Origin: Luteitalea pratensis
Lineage (GTDB): Bacteria; Acidobacteriota; Vicinamibacteria; Vicinamibacterales; Vicinamibacteraceae
Assembly (NCBI RefSeq): GCF_001618865.1
Contig: NZ_CP015136.1
Coordinates: 5,181,001-5,245,000, forward strand
DNA length: 64,000 nucleotides
Reading direction: 5' to 3'
Part shown: one piece after another, positions 30,124 to 39,619 of the stretch
Numbering within the stretch: position 1 is the stretch's first letter
Layout: each line of letters starts with the position of its first letter
Notes under the pieces: generated by a model
Databases searched by the model: none
Seen by the model: only the letters and a program-made list of their open reading frames with translations
Told to the model about the DNA's origin: nothing
Made by a program: the position numbers and the translations under genes

Positions 30124-31266
30124 CTAGGCGCGCGCCTCCATGGCGTCGAGGAACTCGCGAAACAGGTAGTCGGCATCGTGGGGCCCCGGTGCCGCTTCCG
30201 GGTGGTACTGCACGCAGAAGATCGGCCGCGAGCGGTGCTTCAGGCCTTCCACGGTGTTGTCGTACAGGTTCACGTGCGTGACTTCGACGTCGGCCGGGAT
30301 GCTCGCCGGGTCCACCGCGAAGCCGTGGTTCTGCGAGGTGATTTCCACCGCTCCGGTGGCCACGTGCTTCACCGGGTGATTGGTGCCCCGGTGGCCGAAC
30401 TTCAGCTTGAAGGTCCGCGCGCCGAGCGCCTGCGCCAGGACCTGGTGCCCGAGGCAGATGCCGAAGACCGGTACGTCGGCCTCGGCCAGGACTTTCGCGT
30501 TCTCCACCACGTACGGCAACGCCGCCGGGTCGCCGGGGCCATTGCTGAAGAACACGCCGTCCGGGTGGTCCTTCATCAGATCCGCCGCGGGCGTCGTCGC
30601 CGGGTAGACGCGGACGTCGACGCCATGCTCGGCAAAGCGGCGCAGGATGTTGTACTTCATGCCCAGGTCGTAGGCGGCGACCTTCAGGCGGCGGCCGGCA
30701 CGGCGTTGCGGCTCGAGGATCAGGTCACGCCCGACGCGCGCGCCGGGTTCGTCGGCGGGCGCCCAGTCGAACGGCGCCGCGCACGTCACGTCCTTGACGA
30801 GGTCCGCGCCGGCCATCTGCCGCGCGGCACGCGCCTTCTCGACCAGGTCCTCGCCACGCACGCTCGCGCCCGTCGCGATCACTCCGTTCATGACGCCCGT
30901 CGACCGCAGCACGCGTGTCAGCGCCCGTGTGTCCACGTCGGAGATTGCGACGATGTTGTTGGCGACGAGGTATTCGCGCAGGGTGCTCTCGGATCGCCAG
31001 TTGCTGGCGACGCGCGACTCCTCGCGCATCACGAACCCTGCCACCTGCGGCCCGCGCGATTCGCCATCCTGCGCCGACACGCCGTAGTTGCCGATCAGAG
31101 GCGCCGTCATCGTGACGATCTGCCCGGCGTACGAGGGGTCGGTCAGGACCTCCTGGTAGCCCGTGAGGCTCGTGTTGAACACGACCTCGCCGCTGGTCTC
31201 CCCCGGGGCGCCAGCCGCGACGCCTTCAAAGACCTGTCCGTTCTCGAGTGCGAGTAAGGCTTTCAT
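30124..31266 (-). CDS. carA: Carbamoyl-phosphate synthase small (glutaminase) subunit
   Basis: 380 residues. The N-terminal CarA domain reads LALENGQVFEG and FNTSLTGYQEVLTDPSYAGQ; the class I glutamine amidotransferase domain has the nucleophile elbow VFGICLGHQVLAQALG and the catalytic FCVQYHPEAAPGP. It feeds ammonia to CarB. The ATG at 31266 overlaps the stop of the upstream pseudokinase gene by 4 bp (ATGA), so translation of carA is probably coupled to it. Confidence 0.97.
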   Translation of the reverse strand: MKALLALENGQVFEGVAAGAPGETSGEVVFNTSLTGYQEVLTDPSYAGQIVTMTAPLIGNYGVSAQDGESRGPQVAGFVMREESRVASNWRSESTLREYLVANNIVAISDVDTRALTRVLRSTGVMNGVIATGASVRGEDLVEKARAARQMAGADLVKDVTCAAPFDWAPADEPGARVGRDLILEPQRRAGRRLKVAAYDLGMKYNILRRFAEHGVDVRVYPATTPAADLMKDHPDGVFFSNGPGDPAALPYVVENAKVLAEADVPVFGICLGHQVLAQALGARTFKLKFGHRGTNHPVKHVATGAVEITSQNHGFAVDPASIPADVEVTHVNLYDNTVEGLKHRSRPIFCVQYHPEAAPGPHDADYLFREFLDAMEARA

Positions 31267-33476
31267 TCCTGTTCCTGCTGCAAAGTGGCCTGGACACGAA
31301 CGCGCGTGCCGGCAATCACGGCCACCCGCCCTTCCCACGTCTTGTACCCCGGAGCTTCGACGCGAATCGTGTGCACGCCCGGCGAGAGGCCCGGGATCGA
31401 CGCCGGCGTCTTGCCGTACGGCTGCCCGTCGACGAACAGGCGGGACTGGCCCGGGACCGACAGCACGAAGACGCCCCCCGTCGGCGTGGCCTCACGAGGC
31501 GGCGCCGGTGCCGGCGCGGCGGCGGTCGCAGTGCCCGCCGGGGCGACGACAGGCGGTGCGGACGGCCTCGGATCCGCTGCCGGCGGGGGCGGTGGGGTCG
31601 GGCGGGCTACCGCCGCCGTGGCCGGCCCCGCAACCCCTTGAGGCACGAGATCCACGCTCAGCGACGCCGCCGGCTGCGAGGCGAGCAGCGTCAACTCTCG
31701 TTCGATCGTCGCGAAGCCGGGCCGGGTGACCGCAATCGAATAGCGCCCGAACGGCAGGTCGCGCAACACCACGGGCGTCTCCCCGCGCACCACGCCGTTG
31801 ACGCGGACCTCGCCCGAGGGCGACGAGCGAATCAGCATGCGGCCTCCCGTCGGGGCGGAAGGCGGCACGGGAATCGGTTCGGCGCGCGCGATGGGCGGTG
31901 CCGAGGCTGTGCGCGGCGGGCGGGCCGGAGGCGCCACCGGGTTGCGCTGCACGGGTGCCTGCGGGACCACGCTTGGCGCCGGGAGGACCTCCGCGGGCTG
32001 CGTTGCCGCTGGCTCCTGGCCAGCACCCTGCGCCGGCGACACGGCGGCCTCCGAGCCGGCACCGCCGGGGGCGGGGGCGGGGGCCTCCTGCACTGCCGCG
32101 GAGCTCACGGAGGGCGCCGAGGGGCCCTGCATGCTGCTCCAGGTGCCGTAGGCGAGCGCGGCCAACACCAGCATGACGGCGACGATCAACCACGGCCGCC
32201 GGCTCTGCGAGTCCTCGCCGACGGGTTGCCATTCGCGTCGGGGGTCGGTCCGGACAGTCGCACCTTCGTTGCTGTCGAACTCGGGCCACCGGGCCGCCGG
32301 TGCGGCGGCCTCGTGCGTGACCGCCGGCACCGGCACGATCTGGATCGTGAATGGCTCGGCGTCAGGCGTGGCCGCGATCGTTTCGTCCGTCACGTCGGCC
32401 ACCAGCCATTCCTGCTCGGCTTCGGGCTGGGCAGCCGGCTCGACTTGTTCCGCGGCCCGGCTCCCTGTCTCGACGACGGGGCTCTCGATCGTGCCGTCCT
32501 CTTCGGGGAACAGCGAGAGCGCCACGCCTTCCGGATCGACGAGTGGCTGGACCTTGATCTCCCGGCCCTGGTCCGCGGTGGCCGCAGGCGAGGCGAGGAT
32601 CACGCCCTCGCGCGCAAACCGCGACAACGCGCCCGATTCGGCTTCCCGTTCCGGCCCCGCCAGTGCCGCGAACCACGCCTCGAGCGACGGGTACCGCTGG
32701 TCCGGATCGGGATGCAGGGCACGGACGAAAACGTCGTGGAGGCGCGCATCCTCGGTCGGGGTTTCGGCCAGCGTCCAGCGATCGAATGCCGGGATGGTGC
32801 CCGCGATCAGACGACGGCCCGAAAGCGCGTCCAGGGCGAGCATGGCCATGGAGTACTGGTCGGCGCGTGCGTCCCACGTGCCGCCGGAGGCCCGCTCGGG
32901 GGCCGTGAACGGCACCCGCACCGGCGCCTGCAGTTTGAGGCGCTCGAGCGCCGGAGCAATCCCTACTCCCGTGAGCACGCCACCGTCATCGGTGACGAGG
33001 ACGTCCCGCGGATGGAGGGCACCGTGCCATACACCCGCGTCATGCGCGGCCTGGAGTCCGTCGGTCAGCGTGCGCAACCACGGCAGGGTGGCGTCGAGCG
33101 TCTGACGTCCGTGGCGCAGTCGCCCTTCGACGCTCGGGGCGTTCAAGACCGGGGACGCCAGGTAGACGCCTTCGTCGCAGGTGCCGATCTCGGTCACCTG
33201 CAACAACGCGGCGTGCGGCGGCACGGCCTGGCGCGCCTGTTCCAGCAGCTCCGCCAAAGCGCCGGCATCGTCGGCGACATCGGTGATCAGCTTGAGGACC
33301 TGCAGTCGGCCGCGTTCGTCCTCCACGAGCAACCGTGGGCCCAACGTTCCCGACGCCAGGACGCGTCGGACACGAAAGGGTCCGACAACCTCGGGCGGCT
33401 GGAAGAGAGGCGAGGGGTCGTGGGTCAGGGCAGGGACTCTCCTGCGCGAGGCTCGCGCGGGCAGACGAGCCTGCAT
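31263..33476 (-). CDS. Pseudokinase with transmembrane helix and two PEGA domains
   Basis: 737 residues from the ATG at 33476. A Ser/Thr-kinase fold occupies roughly residues 30-300, but the catalytic loop reads HGALHPRDVLV instead of HRDLKPxNVLV, and the DFG site reads GVG (LTGVGIAP). The base Asp, the loop Asn and the metal Asp are thus all lost, so it should be inactive. A proline/alanine-rich linker, a helix (WLIVAVMLVLAALAYGTW) and two PEGA domains (SPSGEVRVNGVVRGETPVVL; PGQSRLFVDGQPYGKTPASI) follow. It is the first gene of a coupled operon with carAB. The start is uncertain: a TATAAT overlaps the ATG, and a GTG exists at 33506. Confidence 0.88.
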   Translation of the reverse strand: MQARLPARASRRRVPALTHDPSPLFQPPEVVGPFRVRRVLASGTLGPRLLVEDERGRLQVLKLITDVADDAGALAELLEQARQAVPPHAALLQVTEIGTCDEGVYLASPVLNAPSVEGRLRHGRQTLDATLPWLRTLTDGLQAAHDAGVWHGALHPRDVLVTDDGGVLTGVGIAPALERLKLQAPVRVPFTAPERASGGTWDARADQYSMAMLALDALSGRRLIAGTIPAFDRWTLAETPTEDARLHDVFVRALHPDPDQRYPSLEAWFAALAGPEREAESGALSRFAREGVILASPAATADQGREIKVQPLVDPEGVALSLFPEEDGTIESPVVETGSRAAEQVEPAAQPEAEQEWLVADVTDETIAATPDAEPFTIQIVPVPAVTHEAAAPAARWPEFDSNEGATVRTDPRREWQPVGEDSQSRRPWLIVAVMLVLAALAYGTWSSMQGPSAPSVSSAAVQEAPAPAPGGAGSEAAVSPAQGAGQEPAATQPAEVLPAPSVVPQAPVQRNPVAPPARPPRTASAPPIARAEPIPVPPSAPTGGRMLIRSSPSGEVRVNGVVRGETPVVLRDLPFGRYSIAVTRPGFATIERELTLLASQPAASLSVDLVPQGVAGPATAAVARPTPPPPPAADPRPSAPPVVAPAGTATAAAPAPAPPREATPTGGVFVLSVPGQSRLFVDGQPYGKTPASIPGLSPGVHTIRVEAPGYKTWEGRVAVIAGTRVRVQATLQQEQE

Positions 33477-33537
33477 TATAGCAAGCCGGGCGTCTTGCCT
33501 TGACACCCGGTAGGCCCTTTGCGACAGTGGACCTCCT

Positions 33538-35184
33538 GTGCGCCCAGACTCGACCATGCAGGCGGCTCAGCCTCAGGGCATCGACTTGCGCCAGTGGTCG
33601 GGTTCTCGCCTGAGCCTCGACTACACCTACCAGCACGAAAAGCTTGCCCGGTACTATGCCGGCGATCCTGCCAATCCCGATGCCTGGCGGGACGTCATCA
33701 CCCGCGTCCAGGCCCACCCGCGCGACCGCGCCGCCATGGTCGCGATCCTCGAAGCGCAGCTCGCCGCGCGGCAGGCGCCCGAACAGGCGCGCGCCGCGGC
33801 GGCCAAGCTCGCCGACCCGCGCACGGTGGCCATCGTCACAGGCCAGCAGGCCGGACTGTTCGGCGGGCCGCTCTACACGTTGATGAAGGGGCTCACGGCC
33901 GCCCGCCTGGCTGCCGACATCGAGGCGCAGTACGGCGTGCCGTGCGTGACCGTGTTCTGGAACCACGCCGAGGACCACGACTGGGAAGAAGTCGCATCGG
34001 CATGGATCCTCGACGACGACCTGCAGGCGCATCGCCTGACGGTGGCCGGCATCGAGGGCGACGGGCACGTGCCTGTCGGGCAGGTGCGTCTCACCGAGGA
34101 CATCACCCGGGTGCTGGCGGAGCTGGACACGCTGCTGCCGCAGACCGAGTTCACCGCTGCGACGGTCGCTCAATTACGGCGATGTTACGCGCCGGGAACG
34201 GGCATGGCCGACGCATTCGGCCAGTTGCTCGACGTCCTGCTCGGGCCCCTCGGTGTCGTCGTGTTCGATGGCAGCGATCCGGCGGCCAAGCCGCTCGCCA
34301 GCACGATCTTCCAGCGGGTCCTTGCCCATCCCGGACACACCCGCCATCTCGCCAGCGACACCGGCCAGGCGCTCGTGGCCGATGGCTACCACGCGCAGGT
34401 CGTCACCCAGCCCGATGCCACCGCCCTCTTCTCGATGGTCGAGGGCCGGAGCCCCATCAAGTACCGCGACGAGCAGTTGTTGGTCGGCGAGACACCGGTC
34501 GACGCCGCAACCCTGCGCGCCGACGCCGCCGCGCATCCCGAGCGCTTCAGCCCCAACGTGCTCCTGCGGGCGGTGGTGCAGGACACGCTGCTGCCGACGA
34601 TCGCGTACGTGGCCGGGCCCTCCGAACTCGCCTATCTCGGTCAACTGAAGAACGTCTACGCGTTCCACGAGACGCCGATGCCGCTGATCGTGCAGCGTGC
34701 CACGGGCACGATCCTCGACTCGGCGTCGCTGCGCTTCCTGGCGCGCACGTCGCTCGAATTGCAGTCGCTGCAGGCGCAGGACGAGCACGCGCTGAACCAG
34801 TGGCTGGAGGCACAGCTGCCGCCGACGCTCGAGCAGGCCTTGCACGACCTCGAGCACACGCTCGACGAACGGATGGCCGCGTTGCTGGCGGCTGTGCCGG
34901 CGCTCGATCCGACGCTCGACGGAGCGGTCAAGTCGTCGCAGGGCCGCCTGGCGCACGAAGTCCGCGGCCTGCACGCCAAGGTGATCAGCGCCGCCAAGCG
35001 CCGCAACGAGACGTTGCGCCGTCAATTCGCGCACGCCCAGCACCTGGCGTTCCCCGGTGGCCACCCGCAGGAGCGCGTGCTGTGCCTGGCCTGGTACATG
35101 AACCGGTTCGGTCCGGCCCTCGTGCCCCGACTGTACGAGTGCCTGCCCATCGAGGGCGGCAAGCATTGGTTGCTCCAGATTTGA
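33538..35184 (+). CDS. bshC: Bacillithiol biosynthesis cysteine-adding enzyme BshC
   Basis: 548 residues, normal for BshC. Signature phrases are VAIVTGQQAGLFGGPLYTLM, VFWNHAEDHDWEEV, YVAGPSELAYLGQL and a C-terminal coiled coil ending near RVLCLAWYMNRFGP. It adds cysteine to glucosaminyl-malate in bacillithiol synthesis; bshA and bshB are not in this window. The start is GTG 33538 or ATG 33556. Divergent from the pseudokinase gene. Confidence 0.94.
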   Translation: MRPDSTMQAAQPQGIDLRQWSGSRLSLDYTYQHEKLARYYAGDPANPDAWRDVITRVQAHPRDRAAMVAILEAQLAARQAPEQARAAAAKLADPRTVAIVTGQQAGLFGGPLYTLMKGLTAARLAADIEAQYGVPCVTVFWNHAEDHDWEEVASAWILDDDLQAHRLTVAGIEGDGHVPVGQVRLTEDITRVLAELDTLLPQTEFTAATVAQLRRCYAPGTGMADAFGQLLDVLLGPLGVVVFDGSDPAAKPLASTIFQRVLAHPGHTRHLASDTGQALVADGYHAQVVTQPDATALFSMVEGRSPIKYRDEQLLVGETPVDAATLRADAAAHPERFSPNVLLRAVVQDTLLPTIAYVAGPSELAYLGQLKNVYAFHETPMPLIVQRATGTILDSASLRFLARTSLELQSLQAQDEHALNQWLEAQLPPTLEQALHDLEHTLDERMAALLAAVPALDPTLDGAVKSSQGRLAHEVRGLHAKVISAAKRRNETLRRQFAHAQHLAFPGGHPQERVLCLAWYMNRFGPALVPRLYECLPIEGGKHWLLQI

Positions 35185-35215
35185 CGCCGGGCCACGGGGG
35201 AGCGCCCTCCGCCCC

Positions 35216-37594
35216 GTGACCGCCGCCCGCCGCGCTCGTCGCCGCCGCTGGCCCAGGGTGGTCGCGGCCGTGCTGCTCGGGCCACTGCTCGTCCTGGGCC
35301 TGGTCCTCGGCCTCGCCCTGTATCTGCTGTATCGCAGTGTCGCCGTCGAAGTCGACGCCCGGCTCGCCGGCCTGCACGACCGTGTCGCCCCGAAGGTCTA
35401 CGCCCGTCCCTTCGTGCTCCGGACTGGCCAGGCGCTCACCTCGCACGAACTCGACGAACGCCTCGACGACCTCGGATACACGCGCAAGGACCAGGCAGTG
35501 GCGCCTGGCGAGTTCGACGTACAGCCGACCGAGGTCCGGCTCGTGCCGCGTGGCGGCACCGCCGAGGGGCAGGTCGTGCGCGTCGTCCTCTCGCTCGACG
35601 CGGCGGGCCGGAGCGGCCAGGTCAGGTCGCTGGAATCGGCGCGCGGAGGCAAGATTGCGGAAGTGGAGCTCGAAGCTCCGCTGCTCACCGCGGTCGCAGC
35701 CGGAGGGCGCGGCCGCCAGCGTCAATTGCCCCTGGCGCAGTTCCCCCCCGCGGTCGTACAGGCCGTGCTCGCGATCGAGGATCGACGCTTCTACTCGCAC
35801 CCGGGTGTCGACGTCATTCGCACCTTCGGCGCCGTCGTCACCAACCTGCGCGGCGAGAAGAAGTACCTGGTCGGCGGCAGCACGCTGACGCAGCAGCTCG
35901 TGAAGAACTCGTTCCTCACGCCGGAGAAGACCTACACCCGCAAGATCCGCGAGCAGATGATGTCGATCGTGCTCGAACGGCGGCTGCCGAAGGACCAGAT
36001 CCTCGAGCTCTATCTCAACGACGTGTACCTCGGACAGCGCGGCTCGTTCTCGGTCCACGGCGTCGCCGAGGGTGCGCACCTGTTCTTCGGCAAGGACATC
36101 AGCAACGTCACGCTCGCGGAGGCGGCGACGCTGGCCGGCATCATCCAGTCGCCGGCCGCGTACTCGCCGACACGGCACCCCGCGAAGGCCAGGGAGCGAC
36201 GCGACGTCGTGCTGCGCGCGATGATGGAGTCCGGCTACATCACGGCCGCCGCCGGCGAAACCGCACTGCGCGAGGAGTTGCAGACCGCGCCGGGCAGCAT
36301 CGATGCCGAAGCGCCGTACTTCGTCGATTACGTGACGCAACTGGTCATCGAGCAGGTCGCGATGCGTGCGTCGGCCAAGCGGGTGGCCGTGCACACGACG
36401 CTCGACCTGCACCTGCAGCGCGTGGCGCAGGACGTCGTGGCGAAGGGCGTGAACGAGATCGAAGCGCGGTTTGCCAAGGGGGGCAAGCTGCGCGGTCCCC
36501 TGCAGGCAGCGCTCGTGGCGGTGGACCCGCGCACCGGTGACATCCTCGCCATGGTCGGCGGGCGGTCGTACCAGCGTTCGCAGTACAACCGCGCCACGAC
36601 CGCGAAGCGTCAACCCGGGTCGACATTCAAGCCGTTCGTCTTCCTGGCCGCCTTCGAACTGGCGCTGCGTGAGGGCCGCACCGATCTCACGCCGGCCACG
36701 GTGCTCTCAGACGAGCCCGCGGTGTTCATGGTCAACGGCGAGGAATGGGCGCCGCGCAACTACGACGGCGAGCACGACGGCGTGATCACGGCGCGGCGGG
36801 CGCTGGCCCGGTCCCGCAATCTCGCCACCATCCAGATGGCCGACCTCACGGGCTACCAGAACATCGCCGCGCTGTGGCGCAGCGTGAAGCCGGGATTCAC
36901 GGCGCGGCCCTACCCGTCGATCGCGCTCGGGGTCTTCGAGGCGACGCCGCTCGACATGGCCGAGGCGTACACGTTGTTCCCCAATCTCGGCGAGGTCCGG
37001 CCGCTGCGCGCGGTCTCGCGCATCGAGGTGGATGATGGCGTCGCGCCATTGCCGGAGATGGGGCACCCCCGCCATGTGGCCCAACCCGGGCCCACCTTCC
37101 TGGTCACCAACATGATGCGCAGCGTGATCAACGAGGGCACCGGCGCCGCGGCGCGTGCGGCGGGCTTTGCGCTCGATGCGGCCGGCAAGAGCGGGACGAC
37201 CAACGACCTGCGTGACGCCTGGTTCGTCGGGTTCACGCCCGAACTGCTGACCGTGGTGTGGGTCGGCCTCGACGACAACACCCCGGTCGGCCTCACCGGC
37301 TCGCAGGCGGCCCTGCCGATCTGGACCGCGTTCATGAAGCGCGCCCTGTCGGGGCACCGCAGCCAGGCCTTCACCGTTCCAGAGGGGGTCACCTTCGTGG
37401 AGATCGACAAGGACACGGGCGGACGAGCCGGCCCGTTCTGCGGGCATCTGCTCAGCGAGGCCTTCCTTGCCGGCACGGAGCCGCAAACGCTCTGCTACAC
37501 CCACCTCGGGCTGCCCGGGGGCACCCTGACCCAGATGCCAGAACTGATGCAGGTGCCCGTCGGCCAACTGCCCCCTGCACCGCCCGTACCCTAG
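35216..37594 (+). CDS. Class A penicillin-binding protein (PBP1b-like)
   Basis: 792 residues. After a short basic N-terminus and one transmembrane helix (VVAAVLLGPLLVLGLVLGLA) comes a UB2H-like domain, then the GT51 glycosyltransferase with Glu188 in EDRRFYSHPGVD and GGSTLTQQLVKN. The transpeptidase has the nucleophile Ser469 (STFK), SRN in ARSRNLATIQ and KSGTT starting at Lys658. It polymerises and crosslinks peptidoglycan. The UB2H region makes it PBP1b-like rather than PBP1a-like. GTG start, 31 bp after bshC, so perhaps co-transcribed. Confidence 0.93.
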   Translation: MTAARRARRRRWPRVVAAVLLGPLLVLGLVLGLALYLLYRSVAVEVDARLAGLHDRVAPKVYARPFVLRTGQALTSHELDERLDDLGYTRKDQAVAPGEFDVQPTEVRLVPRGGTAEGQVVRVVLSLDAAGRSGQVRSLESARGGKIAEVELEAPLLTAVAAGGRGRQRQLPLAQFPPAVVQAVLAIEDRRFYSHPGVDVIRTFGAVVTNLRGEKKYLVGGSTLTQQLVKNSFLTPEKTYTRKIREQMMSIVLERRLPKDQILELYLNDVYLGQRGSFSVHGVAEGAHLFFGKDISNVTLAEAATLAGIIQSPAAYSPTRHPAKARERRDVVLRAMMESGYITAAAGETALREELQTAPGSIDAEAPYFVDYVTQLVIEQVAMRASAKRVAVHTTLDLHLQRVAQDVVAKGVNEIEARFAKGGKLRGPLQAALVAVDPRTGDILAMVGGRSYQRSQYNRATTAKRQPGSTFKPFVFLAAFELALREGRTDLTPATVLSDEPAVFMVNGEEWAPRNYDGEHDGVITARRALARSRNLATIQMADLTGYQNIAALWRSVKPGFTARPYPSIALGVFEATPLDMAEAYTLFPNLGEVRPLRAVSRIEVDDGVAPLPEMGHPRHVAQPGPTFLVTNMMRSVINEGTGAAARAAGFALDAAGKSGTTNDLRDAWFVGFTPELLTVVWVGLDDNTPVGLTGSQAALPIWTAFMKRALSGHRSQAFTVPEGVTFVEIDKDTGGRAGPFCGHLLSEAFLAGTEPQTLCYTHLGLPGGTLTQMPELMQVPVGQLPPAPPVP

Positions 37595-37646
37595 GGGCCG
37601 CACGTCTGTATACTGGTGTGTCGTTTCTCCCTTTGAGGTTGCCCCT

Positions 37647-37694
37647 TTGAAGTACGCCGTCCCTGTCCTCTTGAAGTACGCCGTCCCTGTCCTC
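37647..37694 (+). repeat. 24-bp exact tandem duplication at a start codon
   Basis: TTGAAGTACGCCGTCCCTGT plus CCTC occurs twice back to back (37647-37670, 37671-37694). It adds eight residues (LKYAVPVL) to the signal peptide and gives the gene two identical starts. Confidence 0.95.
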
Positions 37695-38750
37695 CTCGCC
37701 CTTTCGCTGGGCATCGCCTGCAATCGCACCGAGACCAAGGCCGCCGCCAACCAGGCGCCAGTCGCTGGTGCTGCCGCCACGCCGACCGCGACTCCGGCCG
37801 CGCCCGGGACTCCAGCAGCCCCGCCGGCCGCCGGCCCGCAGACGCCGCCACCAGCGCCAGTCAAGCCTGTCCCGACCGTGCTGCCGACCGTCGTCGCACG
37901 GGTCAACGGCAAAGACATCGCGGCCGCCGAACTCGAGAAGGCCATCCGGAACCTGGAGGCCAACGTCGGCAACCAGATCCCGGCCGAGCGCCGCAGCGAG
38001 ATCTATCGCGGCATCCTCGATCAGCTCGTCGAGATGCGACTGCTCGAGCAGGAAGCCGCCGCGCGCAACATCAAGGCGACCGACGCCGAGGTGGCGGCCG
38101 GCATCGAACAGATGAAGAAGCAGGCGCCCAATCCCGAGGCGTTCGCCAAGGCGCTCGCGTCGCGCAAGATGACCGAAGCGGACCTGGCCGCCGAGGCGCG
38201 CCAGCGGCTCTGCGTGGACAAGTTGCTGACCACAGAGGTCGAGCCCAAGGCCGCGGTCACCGAAACCGACATCGCCGACTTCTACAAGAAGAACCCGCAG
38301 TTCTTCATGCAGCCCGAGGCGATGCGCGCCAGCCACATCCTGCTGAAGGCCGACACGCCGGAGACCAAGGCCGTGGCCAAGCCCAAGGCCGAGGACCTGC
38401 TGCGGCAGATCAAGGGCGGCGCGGACTTCGCCGCGCTCGCCAAGCAGCACTCCAACGACGGCAGCGCCCCGAACGGCGGCGACCTGGGCTTCTTCCCGCG
38501 CGGCCAGATGGTCAAGGCGTTCGAGGAGGCCGCGTTCGCGCTCAAGGCCGGCGAGATCAGCCCGATTGTCGAGACCGAGTTCGGGTACCACATCATCAAG
38601 GGGGCCGAGCACCGCGACGCACGCACGGTGCCGCTGGCCGAAGTGAGCGACCGCATCGCGCAGGCGCTGCGTCAGCAGAAGCAGCAGCAGCTCGCACAGG
38701 AGTACGTGCAGTCGCTCAAGACCAAGGGCAAGGTCGAGATCCTGATGTGA
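37647..38750 (+). CDS. SurA/PpiC-like periplasmic peptidyl-prolyl isomerase lipoprotein
   Basis: 367 residues. The signal sequence ends in a lipobox-like LGIAC (Cys25), and an alanine/proline linker follows. A SurA_N-like helical domain occupies about residues 90-200, and a PpiC parvulin domain lies near 225-320 (MRASHILLKADTPETKAVAK, DFAALAKQHSNDGSAPNGGD, LGFFPRGQMVKAFEEAAF, FGYHIIK). It probably assists outer-membrane protein folding. There is no ATG: both candidate starts are TTG (37647 and 37671) because the first 24 bp are an exact tandem duplication. GAGG at 37635 favours the first. Confidence 0.9.
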   Translation: MKYAVPVLLKYAVPVLLALSLGIACNRTETKAAANQAPVAGAAATPTATPAAPGTPAAPPAAGPQTPPPAPVKPVPTVLPTVVARVNGKDIAAAELEKAIRNLEANVGNQIPAERRSEIYRGILDQLVEMRLLEQEAAARNIKATDAEVAAGIEQMKKQAPNPEAFAKALASRKMTEADLAAEARQRLCVDKLLTTEVEPKAAVTETDIADFYKKNPQFFMQPEAMRASHILLKADTPETKAVAKPKAEDLLRQIKGGADFAALAKQHSNDGSAPNGGDLGFFPRGQMVKAFEEAAFALKAGEISPIVETEFGYHIIKGAEHRDARTVPLAEVSDRIAQALRQQKQQQLAQEYVQSLKTKGKVEILM

Positions 38751-39604
38751 TGTCCAGCCTGTTCGGGCACATCGACGAGGCACTCGCGCGCGGCGAGGCG
38801 GTGGCGCTGGTCACCATCGTTCGCGCCCAGGGCTCCACGCCACAGCGCGTCGGCGCCCGAATGCTCGTCTTCCAGGACGGCCGCACGCTCGGCACGATCG
38901 GCGGCGGCTGCTACGAACAGGATGCGTTCGGGAAGGCCCGGCTGGCACTCCAGACCGGGCGTCCCACCCTCGCCCAGTACGACCTGAACGACGACTTCGC
39001 CGAGGAGCAGGGCCTCATCTGCGGAGGGCAGATGGACGTCTTCATCGACCCGATCGTGCCCACGCCGCGCGTCTGCATCGTCGGCGCGGGACACGTCGGC
39101 TATCACACCGCGCAGTTGGCCGCCAACGTCGGCTTCCGTGTCGTGGTCGTCGACGACCGCGCGTCGTTTGCCGATCCGGCGCGCTTCCCGACCGCCGAAC
39201 GCGTCGACGTTGCCGAGATTCCGGAGTGGCTGCGTACGGCCGACATCGGGCCGCGCGATTACCTGGTGATCGTCACGCGTGGCCATCGCGAAGACCTCGA
39301 TGCGCTGCGCGCGGCCATTGCGCGGGACACGGCCTACGTCGGCCTGATTGGCAGCAAGGCCAAGATCGCCCGCCTCTACGCGCGCCTCGGCGCCGAGGAG
39401 ATGGACACGACGCGCCTGGCCCGTATTCACGCACCGATCGGGCTGGACCTCGGCGCCGTGTCGCCCGAGGAAATCGCGGTCAGCATCGTCGCCGAGTTGA
39501 TCGCGCATCGCCGCGGTCGCCTGCAGTCGCGCAGCAGCGCCGACGAGGGAGAAACGAGTCGCGCCGCCCAGGCCATGCAGTGGCTGCCGCCGACGCTACG
39601 CTGA
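38750..39604 (+). CDS. XdhC/CoxI family molybdoenzyme maturation protein
   Basis: 284 residues. The XdhC_CoxI N-domain contains ALVTIVRAQGSTPQRVGARM, GTIGGGCYEQDAFG and the conserved CGGQMDVF. The C-domain is Rossmann-like (VCIVGAGHVGYHTAQLAANV, VVVVDDRASFADPARFP, RGHREDLDALRA, YVGLIGSKAKI). The family inserts or sulfurates the molybdenum cofactor of xanthine dehydrogenase-type enzymes; no such enzyme is encoded nearby. The ATG at 38750 shares a base with the previous stop (TGATG), implying coupling to the isomerase gene. Confidence 0.9.
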   Translation: MSSLFGHIDEALARGEAVALVTIVRAQGSTPQRVGARMLVFQDGRTLGTIGGGCYEQDAFGKARLALQTGRPTLAQYDLNDDFAEEQGLICGGQMDVFIDPIVPTPRVCIVGAGHVGYHTAQLAANVGFRVVVVDDRASFADPARFPTAERVDVAEIPEWLRTADIGPRDYLVIVTRGHREDLDALRAAIARDTAYVGLIGSKAKIARLYARLGAEEMDTTRLARIHAPIGLDLGAVSPEEIAVSIVAELIAHRRGRLQSRSSADEGETSRAAQAMQWLPPTLR

Positions 39605-39619
39605 CGGGCATAGACGTCA

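Noticed and set aside
33475-33481. TATAAT overlapping the pseudokinase ATG as its promoter
   Set aside because: A transcript from this box would start inside the coding sequence and lose the ATG; no good -35 is present. It may be chance or mean that the true start is further in.
31248-33503. A 751-codon plus-strand frame opposite the pseudokinase gene
   Set aside because: Arg/Gly-rich antisense shadow with no domain signal; the minus-strand frame shows kinase-fold and PEGA motifs.
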